Shown one piece after another: positions 1 through 12,336 of a stretch of DNA of 64,000 nucleotides; the stretch's first letter is position 1; each line of letters opens with the position of its first letter. The notes under the pieces were generated by a model that saw only the letters and a program-made list of their open reading frames with translations, made no database searches and was not told the origin of the DNA. Origin of the DNA: Ephydatia muelleri (lineage: Eukaryota > Porifera > Demospongiae > Spongillida > Spongillidae); assembly GCA_013339895.1 (NCBI GenBank), contig JABACO010000138.1, positions 21,514-85,513 on the forward strand. Reading direction: 5' to 3'. A program made the position numbers and the translations under genes.

Positions 1-368
1 AAGATTGGATTCATAGGAAATGTATCAGTGGAAATGTGTGCGGTGATACTTACCCTCTGTAGTGTTGTACACATAGTTCGTAGCACACATAATTGAAGAG
101 GAGAATAAAAGTGAGTGTGGTGGCAAATGATAACAGAACCATTCATAATACCAACAAAAATACAAGTCCATGCATGAAAACTCAGACCACACATTAAGAC
201 ACTTACATGCACATACTCACACATGCTCTATGATACACAAATACAGTTACTACATATTGTTGGAACATGGTTCATATAGCACATTCAGAAGATTTTAAAG
301 ATTGTGCTGGTGAAATCACGCACAACTAGTTACACACTGATTACATATCTTACGAGATACACAAACCA

Positions 369-2997
369 TGAATTTTAAACACCTCATAAGACAAAGGAAA
401 TGCAACAATGGAATTTGTTCAATGATACTTACTAGCTGTATTGTTGTACACATAGTTCATCACATAGTTCATAGCACACATAATTGAAGAGAAGGAGAAT
501 AAAAATGAGTGTGGTGGGAATATTTAGCAGCACCATTAATAATACTAACACAAAGACATGCTGCTATATGAAATGCAAATGTCAAATCAAACACACATAC
601 AAGATACAAGAACGTACACTGAACATAAATAGCAAATTCACACAGGGATGTGTGCCACATACACATGCACATCTATTTAAATCTTCATGTATACACACAA
701 AAAATGATGGTGTGAAGGCTAAACAGAGTTCTGGCATTCGAGCATGAACTATACAATCCCAGTGGTTGCTGTGGGCTGGATAGCATTGGGAGCTTCACCC
801 CACCATCCCTACCCTCACAATCCCCGTGTATTTGCCGTTTCTGTGCTGTGGATTGTCAGCACAAACAACTCTAAGTACTTGTTGCAAGATTGGATTCATA
901 GGAAATCTATCAGTGGAAATGTGTGCAGTGATACTTACATTCTGTAGTGTTGTACACATAGTTCATAGCACACATAATTGAAGGGGAGAAGAAAAAATTT
1001 GAGTGTGTTGGCAATAGATAGCAGAACCATTCAAAATACCACAAGTCCATGCATGAAACCTCAGACCAAACATTAAGACACATACTTGCAAATGCTCTAT
1101 GACACACAAATACATTGCATTGCTACATATTGTGGAATGTGTTGACACATGGTTCATATATCACATTCAGAAGATTTTAAAGATTGTGCTGGAGAAATCA
1201 CACAGAACTAGTTACACACTGGATTACATACCTTACTAGATACACAAACCATAACACCTCATAAGACAAAGGAATTGCAACAATGGAAACTATTTCAGTG
1301 ATACTTACCGGCTGTATTGTTGTACACATATTTCATAGCACACATAATTCAAGAGAAGGAGAATAAAAATGAGTGTGGTGGGAATATTTAGCAGCACCAT
1401 TAATAATACTAACACAAAGACATGCTGCTATATGAAATGCAAATGTCAAATCAAACACACATACAAGATACAAGAACGTACACTGAACATAAATAGCAAA
1501 TTCACACAGGGATGTGTGCCAAATACACATGCACATCTATTTAAATCATCATGTATACACACTAAAAATGATGGTGTGAAAACTAACAGAGTTCTGGCAT
1601 TCGAGCATGAGCTATACAATCCCAGTGCTTGCTGTGGGCTGGATAGCATTGGGAGCTTCACCCCACCCTCCCTACCCTCACAATCCCCGTGTATTTGCCA
1701 TTTCTGTGGTGTGGATTGTCAGCACAAACAACTCTAAGTACTTGTTGCATGATTGGATCCATAGGAGATGTATTAGTGGAATGTGTGCAGTGATACTTAC
1801 CTGTAGTGTTGTACACATAGTTCATAGCACACATAATTGAAGAGGAGAAGAAAAAATGTGAGTGTGTTGGCAATAGAATTTTAAACACCTCATAAGACAA
1901 AGGAAATGCAACAATGGAATTTGTTCAATGATACTTACTAGCTGTATTGTTGTACACATAGTTCATCACATAGTTCATAGCACACATAATTGAAGAGAAG
2001 GAGAATAAAAATGAGTGTGGTGGGAATATTTAGCAGCACCATTAATAATACTAACACAAAGACATGCTGCCATATGAAATGCAAATGTCAAATCAAACAC
2101 ACATACAAGATACAAGAACGTACACTGAACATAAATAGCAAATTCACACAGGGATGTGTGCCACATACACATGCACATCTATTTAAATCTTCATGTATAC
2201 ACACAAAAAATGATGGTGTGAAGGCTAAACAGAGTTCTGGCATTCGAGCATGAACTATACAATCCCAGTGGTTGCTGTGGGCTGGATAGCATTGGGAGCT
2301 TCACCCCACCATCCCTACCCTCACAATCCCCGTGTATTTGCCGTTTCTGTGCTGTGGATTGTCAGCACAAACAACTCTAAGTACTTGTTGCAAGATTGGA
2401 TTCATAGGAAATCTATCAGTGGAAATGTGTGCAGTGATACTTACATTCTGTAGTGTTGTACACATAGTTCATAGCACACATAATTGAAGAGGAGAAGAAA
2501 AAATTTGAGTGTGTTGGCAATAGATAGCAGAACCATTCAAAATACCAACATAAACACAAGTCCATGCATGAAACCTCAGACCAAACATTAAGACACATAC
2601 TTGCAAATGCTCTATGACACACAAATACATTGCATTGCTACATATTGTGGAATGTGTTGACACATGGTTCATATATCACATTCAGAAGATTTTAAAGATT
2701 GTGCTGGAGAAATCACACAGAACTAGTTACACACTGGATTACATACCTTACTAGATACACAAACCATAACACCTCATAAGACAAAGGAATTGCAACAATG
2801 GAAACTATTTCAGTGATACTTACCGGCTGTATTGTTGTACACATATTTCATAGCACACATAATTCAAGAGAAGGAGAATAAAAATGAGTGTGGTGGGAAT
2901 ATTTAGCAGCACCATTAATAATACTAACACAAAGACATGCTGCTATATGAAATGCAAATGTCAAATCAAACACACATACAAGATACAAGAACGTACA
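369..2997. repeat. 1,506-bp higher-order duplication within the array
   Basis: The block starting at 369 (gaattttaaacacctcataag) recurs at 1875, and downstream sequence repeats at an offset of 1,506 bp, rising to 1,515 bp after a 9-bp insertion near 2545. Homology ends near 2997. It is a multi-unit duplication superimposed on the basic A/B units. Confidence 0.85.
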
Positions 2998-3649
2998 CTC
3001 ACTGTACACCAATTGCAAATTCACACAGAGATGTGTGCCAAATACACTATAAAACATCACGTCCACACACATAACATGACAGTGTGAGGGCTAAATAAGG
3101 TTCTGGCATTCCAGCATGTGCTACACACATGGTGCACAATCCCAGTGCTTGCTGTGGGCTGGTTAACATTGGAGAGCTTCACTTCACCCTCTCTACCCTC
3201 TCACTCCCTGTGTATTTGCTGTTTCTGTACAGTGCATTGTCAGCACAAACAACTCTAAGTACTTGTTGCAAGATTGGATCCACAGGAAATGCATCAGTGG
3301 AAATGTGTGCAGTGATACTTACCCTCTGTAGTGTTGTACACATAGTTCATAGCACACATAATTGAAGAGAAGGAGAATAAAAATGAGTGTGGTGGGAATA
3401 TTTAGCAGCACCATTAATAATACTAACACAAAGACATGCTGCTATATGAAATGCAATTGTCAAATCAAACACACATACACAAAAAACAAACGTACACTGA
3501 ACACCAATAGCAAATTCACGCAGGGATGTGTGCCAAATACACATGCACATCTATTTAAATCATCATGTATACACACAAAAAATGATGGTGTGAAGACTAA
3601 ACAGAGTTTAGGCATTCGAGCATGAACTATACAATCCCAGTGGTTGCTG

Positions 3650-6600
3650 TGGGCTGGATAGCATTGGGAGCTTCACCCCACCCTCCCTACCCTCACAATC
3701 CCCGTGTATTTGCCATTTCTGTGGTGTGGATTGTAAGCACAAACAAGTCTAAGTACTTGTTGCAAGATTGCATCTATAGGAAATGTATCAGTGGAAATGT
3801 GTGCAGTGATACTTACCCTCTGTAGTGTTGTAAACATAGTTCATAGCACATATAATTGAAGAGAAGGAGAATAAAAATGAGTGTGGTGGGAATATTTAGC
3901 AACACCATTAATAATACTAACACAAAGACATGCTGCTATATGAAATGCAAATGTCAAATCAAACACACAAACATAAAACACAAATGTACACTGAACACCA
4001 ATAGCAAATTCACACAGGGATGTGTGCCAAAAACACATGCACATGTATATAAAACATCATGTCCACACACAAAACATGACGGTGTGAGGACTAAACAGGG
4101 TTCTGGCATTCGAGCATGTGCTATACACATGGTGCACAATCCTAGTGCTTGCTGTGGGCTGGTTAACATTGGAGAGCTTCACTCCACCCTCTCTACCCTC
4201 TCACTCCCTGTGTATTTGCTGTTTCTGTACAGTGCATTGTCAGTACGAACAACTCTAAGTACTTGTTGCAAGATTGGATTCATAGGAAATGTATCAGTGG
4301 AAATGTGTGCAGTGATACTTACCAGCTGTAGTGTTGTAAACATAGTTCATAGCACACATAATTCAAGAGAAGGAGAATAAAAATGAGTGTGGTGGGAATA
4401 TTTAGCAGCACCATTAATAATACTAACACAAACACATGCCGCTATATGAAATGCAAATTTAATTAATACAAATCAAACACACAAACATATAAACACACGT
4501 ACACTGAACACCAATAGCAAATTCACACAGGGATATGTGCCAAATTACACATGCACATGATCATGTACACACACAAAACATGATATTGTGAAGAATAAAC
4601 AGGGTTCTGGCATTCCAGTATGTGCTATACACATGGTGCACAATCCCAATGCTTGCTGTGGGCTGGTTAGCATTGGAGAGCTTCACTTCACCCTCCCCAC
4701 CCTCCCACTCCCTGTGTATTTGCTGTTTCTGTACAGTGCATTGTCAGAACAAAAAACTCTAAGTACTTGTTGCAAGATTGGATCCATAGGAAATGTGTCA
4801 GTGGAAATGTGTGCAGTGATACTTACCCACTGTAGTGTTGTACACATAGTTCATAGCACACATAATTCAAGAGAAGGAGAATAAAATGAGTGTGGTGGGA
4901 ATATTTAGCAACACCATTAATAATACTAACACAAAGACATGCTGCTATATGAAATGCAAATGTCAAATCAAACACACATACAAAATACACGAACATACAC
5001 TGAACACCAATAGCAAATTCACACAGGGATGTGTGCCAAATACACAAGCAAATCTATTTAAATCCTCATGTATACACACAAAAAATGATGGTGTGAAGAC
5101 TAAACAGAGTTCTGGCATTCGAGCATGAGCTATACAATCCCAGTGCTTGCTGTGGGCTGGATAGCATTGGGAGCTTCACCCCACCCTCCCTACCCTCACA
5201 ATCCCCGTGTATTTGCCATTTCTGTGGTGTGGATTGTAAGCACAAACAAGTCTAAGTACTTGTTGCAAGATTGCATCTATAGGAAATGTATCAGTGGAAA
5301 TGTGTGCAGTGATACTTACCCTCTGTAGTGTTGTAAACATAGTTCATAGCACATATAATTGAAGAGAAGGAGAATAAAAATGAGTGTGGTGGGAATATTT
5401 AGCAACACCATTAATAATACTAACACAAAGACATGCTGCTATATGAAATGCAAATGTCAAATCAAACACACAAACATAAAACACAAATGTACACTGAACA
5501 CCAATAGCAAATTCACACAGGGATGTGTGCCAAAAACACATGCACATGTATATAAAACATCATGTCCACACACAAAACATGACGGTGTGAGGACTAAACA
5601 GGGTTCTGGCATTCGAGCATGTGCTATACACATGGTGCACAATCCTAGTGCTTGCTGTGGGCTGGTTAACATTGGAGAGCTTCACTCCACCCTCTCTACC
5701 CTCTCACTCCCTGTGTATTTGCTGTTTCTGTACAGTGCATTGTCAGTACGAACAACTCTAAGTACTTGTTGCAAGATTGGATTCATAGGAAATGTATCAG
5801 TGGAAATGTGTGCAGTGATACTTACCAGCTGTAGTGTTGTAAACATAGTTCATAGCACACATAATTCAAGAGAAGGAGAATAAAAATGAGTGTGGTGGGA
5901 ATATTTAGCAGCACCATTAATAATACTAACACAAACACATGCCGCTATATGAAATGCAAATTTAATTAATACAAATCAAACACACAAACATATAAACACA
6001 CGTACACTGAACACCAATAGCAAATTCACACAGGGATATGTGCCAAATTACACATGCACATGATCATGTACACACACAAAACATGATATTGTGAAGAATA
6101 AACAGGGTTCTGGCATTCCAGTATGTGCTATACACATGGTGCACAATCCCAATGCTTGCTGTGGGCTGGTTAGCATTGGAGAGCTTCACTTCACCCTCCC
6201 CACCCTCCCACTCCCTGTGTATTTGCTGTTTCTGTACAGTGCATTGTCAGAACAAAAAACTCTAAGTACTTGTTGCAAGATTGGATCCATAGGAAATGTG
6301 TCAGTGGAAATGTGTGCAGTGATACTTACCCACTGTAGTGTTGTACACATAGTTCATAGCACACATAATTCAAGAGAAGGAGAATAAAATGAGTGTGGTG
6401 GGAATATTTAGCAACACCATTAATAATACTAACACAAAGACATGCTGCTATATGAAATGCAAATGTCAAATCAAACACACATACAAAATACACGAACATA
6501 CACTGAACACCAATAGCAAATTCACACAGGGATGTGTGCCAAATACACAAGCAAATCTATTTAAATCCTCATGTATACACACAAAAAATGATGGTGTGAA

Positions 6601-6739
6601 GACTAAACAGAGTTCTGGCATTCGAGCATGAGCTATACAATCCCAGTGCTTGCTGTGGGCTGGATAGCATTGGGAGCTTCACCCCACCCTCCCTACCCTC
6701 ACAATCCCCGTGTATTTGCCATTTCTGTGGTGTGGATTG
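3650..6739. repeat. 1,503-bp higher-order repeat, two near-identical tandem copies
   Basis: Sequence from about 3650-5236 reappears at 5153-6739 with an offset of 1,503 bp and no difference that I noticed by eye. Each copy holds three A units. Identity between the copies far exceeds that between neighbouring units, which indicates a recent unequal-crossover duplication of a three-unit block, or an assembly duplication. Confidence 0.85.
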
Positions 6740-9653
6740 TCAGCACAAACAACTCTAAGTACTTGTTGCAAGATTGCATCTATAGGAAATGTATCAGTGG
6801 AAATGTGTGCAGTGATACTTACCGCCTGTAGTATTGTACACATAGTTCATAGCACACATAATTCAAGAGAAGGAGAATAAAAATGAGTGAGGTGGGAATA
6901 TTTAGCAGCACCATTAATAATACCAACACAAAGACATGCTGCTATATGATATGCAAATGTCAAATCAAACACACAAACATAAAACACAAATGTACACTGA
7001 ACACCAATAGCAAATTCACACAGGGATACACATGCCCATGTATACAAAACATCATGTCCACACACAAAACATGACGGTGTGAGGACTAAACAGGGTTCTG
7101 GCATTCCAGCATGTGCTACACACATGGTGCACAATCCTAGTGCTTGCCGTGGGCTGGTTAACATTGGAGAGCTTCACTCCACCCTCTCTACCCTCTCACT
7201 CCCTGTGTATTTGCAGTTTCTGTGCTGTGCATTGTCAGCACGAACAACTCTAAGAACTACTAGATGTTGCGAGATTGGACACATAGGAAATGTATCAGTG
7301 GAAATGTTTGCAGTGATACTTACCTGTAGTGTTGTAAACATAGTTCATAGCACACATAATTCAAGAGAAGGTAAATAAAAATGAGTGTGGTGGGAATATT
7401 TAGCAGCACCATTAATAATACAAACACAAACACATGCTGCTATATGAAATGCAAATTTAATTAATACAAATCAAACACACAAACATATAAACACACGTAC
7501 ACTGAACACCAATAGCAAATTCACACAGGGATGTGTGCCAAACTACACATGCATATGATCTTGTACACACACAAAACATGATAGTGTGAAGAATAAACAG
7601 GGTTCTGGCATTCCAGTATGTGCTATACACATGGCGCACAATCCTAGTGCTTGCTGTGGGCTGGTTAGCAATGGAGAGCTTCACCCCACTCTCCCTACCC
7701 TCGTACTACCTGTGTATTTGCCTTTGATGTACAGTGCATTGTCAGCACAAACAACTCTAAGTACTTGTTGCAAGATTGGATCTATAGGAAATGTATCAGT
7801 GGAAATGTGTGCAGTGATACTTACCCTCTGTAGTGATGTACACATAGTTCATAGCACACATAATTGAAGAGGAGAAGAATAAAAGTGAGTGTGTTGGCAA
7901 ATGATAGCAGAAGCATTCATAATACCAACATAAACACAAGTCCATGCATGAAAACTCAGACCACACATTAAGACACTTACATGCACATACTCACACATGC
8001 TCTATGACACACAAATACATTGTATTACTACATATTGTGGAATGTGTTGGCACATGGTTCATGTATCACATTCAGAAGATTTTAAAGATTGTGCTGGAGA
8101 AATCACACAGAACTAGTTACACACTGGATTACATACCTTACTAGATATACAAACAGTAAATTCTAAACACCTCATAGAACAAAGGAAGTGCAAACATGGA
8201 AACATGTTAAGTGTCGTACACATAGTTCATAGCACACATAAGTCAATAGAAAGAGAATAAATAGGTGTGTGGTGTGAACTTTGAAGAACAGCATTAATAA
8301 TAACACAAACACATGCCGCTATTTGAAATGCAAATTTAATTAATTCAGATCAAACACACATTCATATACACACACGTACATTGAACACCAATAGCAAATT
8401 CACACAGGGATGTGTGCCAAATACACATGCACATGTATATAAAACATCCTGTACACACACAAAACATGATGGTGTGAGGACTAAACAGGGTTCTTGCATT
8501 CGAGCATGTGCTATACACATGGTGGACAATCCCAGTGCTTGCTGTGCGCTGGTTAGCATTGGACAGCATCACTCCACCCTCCCTACCCTTCCACTCCCTG
8601 TGTATTTGCCTTTGCTGTACAGTGCATTGTCAGCACAAACAACTCTAAGTACTTGTTGCAAGATTGGATCTATAGGAAATGTATCAGTGGAAATGTGTGC
8701 AGTGATACTTACCATCTGTAGTGTTGTACACATAGTTCATAGCACACATAATTGAAGAGAAGAAGAATAAAAGTGAGTGTGTTGGCAAATGATAGCAGAA
8801 CCATTCTAAATTGCAACATAAATCCAAGTCCATGCATGAAAACTCAGACCACACATTAAGACTCTTACATGCACATACTCACACATGCTCTATGATACAC
8901 AAATACATTGTATTACTACATTTTGGAAGAATGCGTTGGCACATAGTTTATGGAAGATTTTAAAGATTGTGCCAACAAAAGCACACAGAACTATTTACAC
9001 ACTGGAACAGGTACAGTGTACCTTCTATAAACAAACATTAATGACTTAACATATCAAAGGACACAAGAAATGCAACAATCGAAAATTGTTCTTTGATACT
9101 TACATCCTGTAGTGTTGTACACATAGTTCATAGCATACATAATTCAAGAGAAGGAGAAGAAACATTATTGTATTGGACATTTTGTTCAATTATAATACTA
9201 AGATAAATACATGCCACTGCAATAAACACACATGCAATTAATACATACACACATACACATACACAAACACACACTATGATGTCCATGCAAAGTCACACAT
9301 GCAGCATGGCAAAATCACACATACACATGTCTATAAAACATCATGTACACACACAAAACATGATGGGGAGGGGACTAAAGAGGGTTCTGGTTTCCCAGGC
9401 ATGCGATATACACATGGTGCTCTTCCTTAGTGCTTGCTATTAGTTGTCCAGCATTTGGGAGCTTCACTCCACCCTCCCTACCCTCCCATTCCCTGTGTAG
9501 TTGCCTTTGCTGTAAAGTGCATTGTAAGCACAAACAACTCTAAATACTTGTTGCAAGATTGGATCTATAAGAAATGTATCAGTGGAAATGTGTGCAGTGA
9601 TACTTACCAGCTGTAGATTTGTACGCATAGTTCAAAGCACATGTGTAGTATAT

Positions 9654-9960
9654 AAATTTGTGTGTGTGTGTGTGTGTTGGAAAAAGATTTGGACAACCAT
9701 TTAACATTTTGTACAGTGCCATTGCTACCATTGTAAAGTAATACACATTTACACAAATACATATCGCTAGATCGGTCACACATAAAAAAGGTTAATGAGC
9801 TTTGGTTGAAGTGTGAAAAGAGAGTAAACTAAGTTTGTAATGGTCAAATCTTCCATTATGGACCTATGCCAAATTGCAAATATACTCACACACACACACA
9901 CACACAATACGCACACATGTACACACATGCACACGCAAACCTAAGTGTTAGATTAAATGA
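9654..9960. repeat. TG and AC microsatellites at the array edge
   Basis: A (TG)n run lies near 9659-9676 and an (AC)n run near 9886-9905. The second sits inside repeat X, whose other copy has a related tgtgtatg-rich stretch at 25560-25690. Confidence 0.8.
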
Positions 9961-11510
9961 CAAGTTCGCTAGTGGGAGCATTCTAAATGAAATTAACTTC
10001 TCCAGCCGTTGGAAAAGCGACTTGGATGTAGGATTGTGTGGTTCACAGAGCCAATAAGAAACAAAGTATGGTTCCCTTTGCCCTGTTACAGTGGTGTTTG
10101 ATAGGATGTTAGAGTTAAATAGTCCTAACATGTGTAACTAGGATGTTCCACAATACGTATATCACTGATCGTGTATCAATTTTGCACCAACCTTTCTTTT
10201 TTTGTTACCTGCTAGGGGTATCATATCTTTAGCCATGCAGTCACATTGGAAAATGAAAGTATTGTGGATTCTGGACAGAGGGCTGCATCATTGCGAGTGG
10301 AACAGTAGGACAACAACTTGGTGTTTCAGGCTCATGTGGCCAAGGATAACACAGTGTAACAAAGAGAAGGCTGGTCATGGTGTGTGGTGATGCAAGGATG
10401 ATACTACAGTGCTGTGGATCTGTGCATGCATATAAGGAGTGAGTGAGAATATTAAAGGGACACGTGATTGCAAGTGGTGTGGTGCATTATATCGGCTCGG
10501 TCCCATCGCATGTATGGTGACAGAAGTGGGATCAATCCGAAACTGTCATTTAGGATCCAGGAAGAGCATCTATGACAGGGTGGAGGGTGAAGCTGAAGTG
10601 GACATGGTGAAACGGTAGACTGGCTGTGCACCCAAATGTGTAGACCTTCGAATAGCCTCCAAGAGAGGGAAGCTCTAAAGTGGAGAACATGATGATGGTG
10701 GAGGCCATGCCAAAGCTAAAAGGACCTGGAATTGTTCAGCCATCATGTTAGGAGATTGAGTGGGAAGTTAAACAGTAATGGGAAGGGATACCTAGAGCCT
10801 ACTCCAGCAGCATGAATCTTTGTGACAGTGCATGGGGATCATCAACGCAGCAGTGCTGAAGGAGTGGGTGATCAGGTGGACGAACCTTCAATCCCCTCTA
10901 AATAGTATGCCGTATTGGGTGCACTGTATGTCTGCTGTGTGGACTACGTGTATTCGGGGGTCTGGTGATTGGATGAGCTACTGGCAGTTGGAAAGCTTGG
11001 AGAAGCAGCTTGACACTAGCATCGCTCAAGCTGAGGCTAGTTCGAATAGTCACATGGAGCTAAAGCAATGTAAAAGGATACTACTAGTGACGATTGAACC
11101 TTGTTAACATTACCATATGTGTGGTGTGCTTATGTCATGGTAAATGACTATGTGTGTCAGTGGCATCATGATGTATCCTCCATAGGTGTAATGTGGCCCC
11201 CAATTCTGATAGAACAAATGCCAATGAATGAGCTACATGTGGGTCACTGAATCATGCATGAAATACTGCCATTACAAAATCGATTCATTTTAACATGCAC
11301 AATTCCTGTTCCTGGTAGGCCTACAAGAATGATTGATTGTTACATCACAACATAGCTCTATTCTAGCCATTATTGCAAAAGGGACACCATTTTCAAAGTG
11401 TTTTGATTGTATTTGTTGTGATTTTCAGCAGAATACATAAATAAACAGAACAAAGTAAAATCAACATTCTGAAGGCAAGCAACGGCATAAATATGTGCTC
11501 TATACTTCCT
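9700..11510 (+). repeat. Dispersed repeat X, uninterrupted copy
   Basis: This segment recurs in pieces elsewhere in the window: its left part (about 9700-10690) is inverted at 24453-25835 and its right part (about 10690-11510) is direct at 27193-28000. Shared words include agccatgcagtcacattgg, ggatcatcaacgcagcagtg and tgtggactacgtgtattcgg. No convincing protein is encoded. I cannot assign it to a known class. It could be an uncharacterised non-autonomous element or a segmental duplication. Confidence 0.8.
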
Positions 11511-12252
11511 ATCAAAAGGAAACAAATTTGCAATTCAATGTTATGAATAACATGAGATGCTCAAATAGGTGGGAACTAAAGAATTCCATGTGGGAATGAC
11601 ACTCTCAGTGAAAAAGTTAAATCATAAAGTATGATGAGGCAGGATCTTGATCTCAGAACACGATTAAGAATATCCTATGATGAAATAGGTCCTGTATGAT
11701 TAGTTGAAAAATGCATCAACAGAAAGATTAACCGAAGTATGGAATATTTTATAACAAATGACAAGAGATCTTCGATGCTCTATGAACTGAAGGAGCAAGG
11801 TAGCAAGGTGGCTACCATACTCCATGTATGGGATACCAGCACACTTCTATATGGCTCAAGTTCCTATATTTGAACTGAGACAGCTCACCACTAATGCATC
11901 AATTGAATTCATATCGACCAAAACATGCATTTAGGTTTACATGTACTAATGCCATAGATGAGATGGTTGACATACAGGTTCAGTCACTTTTAGTCCAGTT
12001 CAGCATGCAAGGCTAGCACCACAAGGTCTCACACTCTATTGCTCTCTGGCTGAAGGTTCAACACTGGCATGTACACTGTAAGTTACAATTTTCCTTAGAC
12101 CATTTTTCAATGAAATAAGACCAATAAACACAGTTGTTAGGCATCACCCGATGTGGCCACACCTCTAAATAAGCATGTATATCGTACATGCTGTAGCCAG
12201 TTATGCAAATTAATGCTAATCCATTACTTGACACTAAATACCACGTACGTAC
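11511..12252. other. No feature recognised
   Basis: Sequence of ordinary composition between repeat X and the ankyrin exon. I see no reading frame with splice sites and no repeat shared with the rest of the window. Confidence 0.6.
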
Positions 12253-12336
12253 ATTTCCAACTGCATTGACATCAACACCTCCAGATATCAGTTGTTGGAT
12301 GGTCTCTACATCACCAAGTGCGCATGCAGTGAAAAG
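12253..12336 (-). CDS. Ankyrin-repeat exon (isolated)
   Basis: An 84-bp minus-strand exon (28 codons, phase 0 on both sides) reads LFTACALGDVETIQQL followed by ISGGVDVNAVGN. This matches the second helix and loop of an ankyrin repeat: the A.G/D..TI..L...G.DVNA pattern. The acceptor is cattcatccaccacag and the donor is aaatGTACGTACG. Ankyrin repeats are protein-protein interaction modules, so the parent protein cannot be named from one repeat. No partner exon is visible nearby. It may be one exon of a gene with long introns or a surviving piece of one. Confidence 0.6.

Larger units (their letters stand above)
54..9610 (-). other. Series of AG-NNN-GTAAGTATC splice-like junctions, one per array unit
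   Basis: Reading the minus strand, each unit has an AG (in ctacag or tacag), three bases, then a strong 5' splice-site match GTAAGTATC. The triplets, as window coordinates and minus-strand sequence, are: 54-56 AGG, 433-435 CTA, 939-941 AAT, 1309-1311 CCG, none at 1800/1801, 1939-1941 CTA, 2445-2447 AAT, 2824-2826 CCG, 3323-3325 AGG, 3817-3819 AGG, 4323-4325 CTG, 4827-4829 TGG, 5320-5322 AGG, 5826-5828 CTG, 6330-6332 TGG, 6823-6825 GCG, none at 7323/7324, 7825-7827 AGG, 8713-8715 ATG, 9104-9106 GAT, 9608-9610 CTG. The bases around them hardly change. The unit near 8205 has lost the site. A pyrimidine-rich stretch lies roughly 40-60 bases upstream of each AG. Micro-exon function is inference. 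Confidence 0.5.
1..9640. repeat. Tandem array of ~500-bp (A) and ~375-bp (B) repeat units
   Basis: About 22 units follow one another. Each is marked by a near-invariant block around the words gtgatacttac and ctgtagtgttgtacacatag, followed by ttcatagcacacataatt. A units are about 500 bp and dominate 2815-7825. B units (about 375 bp, with cagaagattttaaagattgtgctgg) lie near 100-430, 970-1305, 2480-2815, 7870-8200 and 8760-9095, with a short remnant near 1850-1930. The last two units are diverged and the array decays by about 9640. Short reading frames on both strands differ between units by one-base indels, so I do not read it as long-exon coding DNA. It may be a satellite or an amplified intron/micro-exon region. 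Confidence 0.9.

Noticed and set aside
469..9779. Repeated 60-174-codon frames on both strands of the array
   Set aside because: They recur because the DNA repeats. One-base indels between units shift them, and no start or stop context is conserved apart from the repeat itself.
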